8,852 bases of DNA from DATAEU01 sp046724395. GTDB taxonomy: Bacteria > Actinomycetota > UBA4738 > HRBIN12. The translations under genes were made by a program, and so were the position numbers. The stretch is taken from the NCBI GenBank assembly GCA_046724395.1, contig JBKOWM010000119.1:1-8852 (forward strand). Reading direction: 5' to 3'. Of this stretch, positions 5,453 to 8,852 are shown in pieces. The notes under the pieces are model-generated. The model had not been told where the DNA came from. It was given only the letters and a program-made list of their open reading frames with translations, and made no database searches. Numbering within the stretch: position 1 is the first letter of the stretch; each line of letters opens with the position of its first letter.

Positions 5453-6933
5453 CAGGGGGTCCCCTCGGCCCGGACGACGGTGTCGCTCTGGACCTGCTGG
5501 ACGACCTTCGCCGTCGTCGGCTCGACGCGGTCGAGCACGAGCTTCGGGTACACGCCGAGGACCAGGATCGCTGCGAGCACCGGCGCGAGCAGCGTGGACT
5601 CACGAACCGACAGGTCCGGGTGCGTGGCGTGAGCCTCGACGACGGGTCCCTGCGCCATCCGCTGATAGGACCAGAGGAGGTAGATCGCGGCCAGGACGAC
5701 GCCGACGGCGGCGATCGAGCCGTAGACGCTGTTGGACGCGAAGGTCCCGAGGATGACGAGGAACTCCCCGACGAAGTTGTTCAGCCCCGGAAGACCGAGC
5801 GAGGACAACGCCGCGAACAGGAACACGCCCACGAGCCGCGGCATGACGCTCGCCAATCCGCCCATCTCTCCGAGGTTCCGCGTGTGCGTTCGCTCGTACA
5901 GCATGCCGACGAGCAGGAACAGCGCACCCGTCGACAGGCCGTGGTTGACCATCTGAAGGACGCCTCCGGCCATGCCCTGCTGCGTGAAGGCGAAGACGCC
6001 GAGCACGACGAATCCGAGGTGTGACACGGACGAGTACGCGATGAGGCGCTTGAGGTCGGTCTGCATGATCGCGACGATCGCGCCGTAAACGATTCCGATC
6101 AGCGCGAGGATCTCGATGGCGTCCGAGAAGTACCGCGAGGCATCGGGAAACAGCGACAGGTTGAATCGGATGAGGCCGTACGCTCCGATCTTCAACAGGA
6201 GCGCCGCCAGGATCACCGACCCCGCCGTCGGGGCCTCGGTGTGCGCGTCGGGCAGCCACGTGTGGAGCGGGAAGATCGGCACCTTGACGGCGAACGCCAC
6301 GAAGAAGGCGACGAAGAGCCAGCGCGCCGTCGTCGCCGACAGGTCGAGGCCGACGATCTGCCGGACGTCGAACGTCCCCGCCTTCGCGTACAGCACCAGG
6401 ATGGCGACGAGCAGGAACGCGGAGCCGAACATCGTGAACAGGAAGAACTTCACCGCCGCGTAGATCCGCCGCTCGTATCCCCACCCGCCGATGATCAGGT
6501 ACATCGGGAAGAGCATCGCCTCGAAGAACAGGAAGAACAGCAGCAGATCGAGCGACAGGAACGTGCCGAGGACGGCCGTCTCGAGCAGCAGCATCGCGAT
6601 CGTGAACCCTCGTACGTTGCGCTGAATGGTCCAGGACGCGAGGAGCGCCACCGGGAACAGGAACGTCGTCAGCAGCACCATGAACAGGCTGACCCCGTCG
6701 ACCCCGACCAGGTATTGCAGGTTGAGCGGGGCGACCCACTCCGCCCTCTCGATCATCTGGAACCCGGCGACGGAGCCGTCGAAGCGCCCGAGCATCCCGA
6801 GCGACACGATGAACGTCGCGATCGACGTCACGATCGCGACGCCACGGGCGACGTCGTTCGCGATTCGCGGCCACAGGAGCAGGACGACCACGCCGACGAT
6901 CGGCAGGAACGTCGTGAGCGTCAGCCACGGCAT
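5452..6933 (-). CDS. nuoM: NADH-quinone oxidoreductase subunit M (NuoM)
   Basis: NuoM is the middle antiporter-like proton channel of the membrane arm. The product is 493 residues, against about 509 in E. coli, with fourteen predicted helices. Key residues are present: E138 in FFEAMLFPMYLIIGGWG, K217 in AVKVPIFPLHTWLPDAHTEA (215-234), K248 in LLLKIGAYG, K295 in QTDLKRLIAYSSVSHLGF (291-308), H331 in VNHGLSTGALF and E390 in NNFVGEF. The last is a glutamate where NuoL and NuoN have lysine, as expected of NuoM. The ATG start at 6933 shares one base with the nuoL stop (TGATG). GGGAG at 6948-6944 is a fair ribosome site about ten bases upstream. It ends in a polar tail. Confidence 0.98.
   Translation of the reverse strand: MPWLTLTTFLPIVGVVVLLLWPRIANDVARGVAIVTSIATFIVSLGMLGRFDGSVAGFQMIERAEWVAPLNLQYLVGVDGVSLFMVLLTTFLFPVALLASWTIQRNVRGFTIAMLLLETAVLGTFLSLDLLLFFLFFEAMLFPMYLIIGGWGYERRIYAAVKFFLFTMFGSAFLLVAILVLYAKAGTFDVRQIVGLDLSATTARWLFVAFFVAFAVKVPIFPLHTWLPDAHTEAPTAGSVILAALLLKIGAYGLIRFNLSLFPDASRYFSDAIEILALIGIVYGAIVAIMQTDLKRLIAYSSVSHLGFVVLGVFAFTQQGMAGGVLQMVNHGLSTGALFLLVGMLYERTHTRNLGEMGGLASVMPRLVGVFLFAALSSLGLPGLNNFVGEFLVILGTFASNSVYGSIAAVGVVLAAIYLLWSYQRMAQGPVVEAHATHPDLSVRESTLLAPVLAAILVLGVYPKLVLDRVEPTTAKVVQQVQSDTVVRAEGTP
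5454..5465 (-). repeat. Short inverted repeat over the nuoN ribosome site
   Basis: AGGGG and CCCCT face each other on the minus strand between 5465 and 5454, directly before the nuoN start. The G-run is also the nuoN ribosome site. In RNA only a four-base stem with a GACC loop is sterically possible, so it would be weak. Ribosomes finishing nuoM would open it. Confidence 0.3.
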
Positions 6934-8810
6934 CAGAACCGCACTCCCGCATACACGAGGATCGCGACCGCGCCGAGCAGGAACGCGAGCGCGTAGTTCC
7001 GGACGAGGCCGGTCTGCACTCGCCTGCCGAGGGCGCTCAATCGCGTGACGAGCGCCCCGACAACGTTCACAAGCCCGTCGATCAGGCCTCGGTCAACCCC
7101 GAACGCGAGGACCCGTCCACCCGCCTCGGCGGCCGGAACCAGGAGATGCGCGTATGCATCATCGACGTACCACCCGCGCGCGAGGAACCGCCGCTCGTCG
7201 GCGAACCGCCCTCGAAGCGCCATCCAGTCCACGCGGCCGGATCCCCAAACGAACCATCCCACCAGGACGCCGAGGAGCGCGACCGCGACGGAGATGATGG
7301 TCAGGGCGGTCTCGGACAGGCCGTGCACCGGCTCGGCAACCTCGCCAAAGACCGGCGCCAGGAAGCCCGGGAGCCGCCCGGTGACCGCGTTCAACGACAG
7401 CAAGCCGCTGAGGAGCGCGCCGGCCGCCAGGATCCACAGCGGGATCGTCATGACGGGTGGGGACTCGTGCGGGTGCCGCTCGGTCCGGGAATCGCCGAAG
7501 AACGTGATGAACACCTGCCGCGTGATGTACAGCGTCGAAAAGAACGCGGCGACGAGCATCACGATCCAGGCGAACGTGTGCTCCGTTTCGTTCGCGGCCG
7601 CCAGGATCTGGTCCTTGCTAAAGAAACCGGCGAACGGCGGGATGCCGGCGATCGCAAGGGCACCGACCATGAACGTGGCGAACGTCGCCGGCATGAAGCG
7701 TCTCAGCCCGCCCATCTTCATCATGTCGGTCTCGCCGTCGAGCCCGTGCATCACCGAGCCCGCCCCCAGGAACAGCAGCGCCTTGTAGAACGCGTGCGTG
7801 ACGAGCAGGAAGATCGCCGCCCCGTACTGCTGAAGGCCGAGCGCGAAGAACATGAAGCCGAGCTGGCTGATCGTCGACCACGCCAGCACGCGCTTGATGT
7901 CGTCCTGCCCGAGCGCGCACGTCGCGGCGTAGATGGCCGTGATGAGGCCGACGATCAGGACCACCGTCGAGGCGACCCCGCTGATGTCGAAGAAGACGTG
8001 CGACCGCGCCACGAGATAGACGCCCGCCGTCACCATCGTCGCCGCGTGGATCAGGGCCGAAACCGGCGTCGGACCCTCCATGGCGTCCGGGAGCCAGACG
8101 TGCAGCGGAACCTGAGCCGACTTGCCGATTGCCCCGGCGAGCAGGAGCAACGCGATCACCGTGAACACGCCGGACGGCTGCCGCGTCGCGATCTGATCCG
8201 TCAGCACCCTCGAGAAATCAAGCGAGCCGAGGCGGAGGAAGATCACGACGATGCCGATCAACATGAACGTGTCGCCGATCCGCGTCGTGATGAACGCCTT
8301 CTTGGCCGCGTTCGCCGCCGAGACGCGCTCGTACCAGAACCCGATCAGCAAGTACGAACAGAGGCCGACGCCCTCCCAGCCGACGTAGAGGATCAGGAAG
8401 TTCTCGGCCAGGACGAGCGTGAGCATGAAGAACACGAACAGGTTCATGTACGAGAAGAACCGGCCGAACCGCGGGTCGCCGGCCATGTAGCCGATCGAAT
8501 ACAGGTGGATCAGGGTGCCGATCCCGGTGATGACGAGGATCATCGTGACGGACAGGGGGTCGATGCGAAACTGGACGGGGACCCGCAGGCTCCCCACCGT
8601 GATCCACTCGTACAACCGAACGAGCCCAACCCGGTCCTCGCCTGGAAGCGAAACCAGATCGCTCAGCACACCGACGGATACGACGAAGGACGCGGCAACG
8701 ACCAGCGTCCCCACGACGCCGGCCCAGCGACCGAGACGCCGGCCGGCGAACAACGTGACCACCGCGCCCGCAAGCGGCAGCGCCGGCACGAGCCAGACGA
8801 GATCGATCAC
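6933..8810 (-). CDS. nuoL: NADH-quinone oxidoreductase subunit L (NuoL)
   Basis: NuoL is the distal antiporter-like channel. Its long C-terminal lateral helix runs along the membrane arm over NuoM and NuoN. The product is 625 residues, typical of the family. Channel residues are in place: E146 in GWEGVGLCSYLLIGFW, D180 in TRIGD, K230 in GKSAQVPLHVWLPDAMEGPT (229-248), H255 in ALIHAATMV, K343 in HAFYKALLFLGAGSVMH and K399 in GFFSKDQIL. The C-terminal part includes WYVDDAY (547-553) and a last hydrophobic segment, YALAFLLGAVAILVY (606-620), matching the final helix after the lateral one. The GTG start at 8810 lies four bases after the nuoK stop. GGTGA, overlapping that stop, is a possible ribosome site. 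Confidence 0.98.
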   Translation of the reverse strand: MIDLVWLVPALPLAGAVVTLFAGRRLGRWAGVVGTLVVAASFVVSVGVLSDLVSLPGEDRVGLVRLYEWITVGSLRVPVQFRIDPLSVTMILVITGIGTLIHLYSIGYMAGDPRFGRFFSYMNLFVFFMLTLVLAENFLILYVGWEGVGLCSYLLIGFWYERVSAANAAKKAFITTRIGDTFMLIGIVVIFLRLGSLDFSRVLTDQIATRQPSGVFTVIALLLLAGAIGKSAQVPLHVWLPDAMEGPTPVSALIHAATMVTAGVYLVARSHVFFDISGVASTVVLIVGLITAIYAATCALGQDDIKRVLAWSTISQLGFMFFALGLQQYGAAIFLLVTHAFYKALLFLGAGSVMHGLDGETDMMKMGGLRRFMPATFATFMVGALAIAGIPPFAGFFSKDQILAAANETEHTFAWIVMLVAAFFSTLYITRQVFITFFGDSRTERHPHESPPVMTIPLWILAAGALLSGLLSLNAVTGRLPGFLAPVFGEVAEPVHGLSETALTIISVAVALLGVLVGWFVWGSGRVDWMALRGRFADERRFLARGWYVDDAYAHLLVPAAEAGGRVLAFGVDRGLIDGLVNVVGALVTRLSALGRRVQTGLVRNYALAFLLGAVAILVYAGVRF

Positions 8811-8814
8811 GCTC

Positions 8815-8852
8815 TCACCACTTGAGCAGGCTTACGTCGTCCACGTCTGCGG
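8815..8852 (-). CDS. nuoK: NADH-quinone oxidoreductase subunit K (NuoK), C-terminal end only
   Basis: Only the last eleven codons are in the window: ADVDDVSLLKW then TGA. The frame enters from the right edge, so the 5' part is missing. The identification rests on place, directly before nuoL and four bases from its start, and on an acidic stretch ending in LLK that resembles NuoK C-termini. The fragment is too short for a firm family call by sequence alone. Confidence 0.72.
   Translation of the reverse strand, partial: ADVDDVSLLKW

Noticed and set aside
3608..5632. 674-codon open frame on the plus strand
   Set aside because: It lies antisense to nuoN, the prenyl synthase start and the end of nuoM. 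It is made almost only of R, D, E, G, H and Q, as expected from the complement of hydrophobic GC-rich codons, with no recognisable domain.
6241..6996. 251-codon open frame on the plus strand rich in E, Q and R
   Set aside because: Shadow of nuoM. No ribosome site, no domain, composition is that of a reverse complement of membrane-protein codons.
7146..8825. 559-codon open frame on the plus strand
   Set aside because: Antisense to nuoL with the same charged, low-complexity composition. nuoL has every conserved channel residue in the other strand.

Overview
The window comes from a high-GC bacterium (roughly two thirds G+C by eye). It is one unbroken block of respiratory genes, all on the minus strand, so transcription runs from position 8852 towards 1. 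It is nearly all coding: the two largest gaps between genes are 31 and 34 bases, and most neighbouring genes overlap or are a few bases apart. All recognised genes but one encode subunits of the proton-pumping NADH:quinone oxidoreductase (complex I, NDH-1, Nuo). The exception is a long-chain polyprenyl diphosphate synthase, the enzyme type that makes the isoprenoid tail of menaquinone or ubiquinone.

In transcription order the layout is: the last codons of nuoK (8815-8852), nuoL (6933-8810), nuoM (5452-6933), nuoN (4001-5452), polyprenyl diphosphate synthase (2947-3969), nuoA (2547-2912), nuoB (2044-2550), nuoC (1557-2078), nuoH (529-1560), and nuoI, cut by the contig end (34-526). Positions 1-33 are not genomic. 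They are an untrimmed Nextera/Tn5 library adapter ending in the 19-bp mosaic end, so the contig really begins at 34. The other end runs off inside nuoK.

The arrangement is unusual in two ways. The common A-B-C-D-(E-F-G)-H-I-J-K-L-M-N order is permuted: the antiporter-type membrane module K-L-M-N comes first, then the prenyl synthase, then A-B-C-H-I. In addition nuoD, and the NADH-input genes nuoE, nuoF and nuoG, are absent between nuoC and nuoH, where those two genes overlap by four bases. D is essential to any complex I, so it must be encoded elsewhere if the complex works. Missing E-F-G at this locus, together with the sequence style of NuoB, NuoI and NuoH, recalls secondary EFG-less Nuo clusters of Actinomycetota and related lineages. 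That resemblance is from memory and was not searched.

The proteins would work together as follows. NuoB, C and I form the peripheral arm that carries electrons to quinone. NuoH and NuoA form the quinone site and its junction with the membrane. NuoK, L, M and N are the proton-translocating subunits. The prenyl synthase would supply the tail of the quinone substrate. All key lysines and glutamates of the L/M/N channels and all iron-sulfur cysteines of B and I are present, so the genes look functional.

The likely host is an uncultured actinobacterium or a related high-GC lineage (Chloroflexota is possible), assembled from an Illumina Nextera library. This placement is inference. I saw no RNA genes, mobile elements, CRISPR arrays or terminators. 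The long open frames on the plus strand are antisense shadows of these genes.
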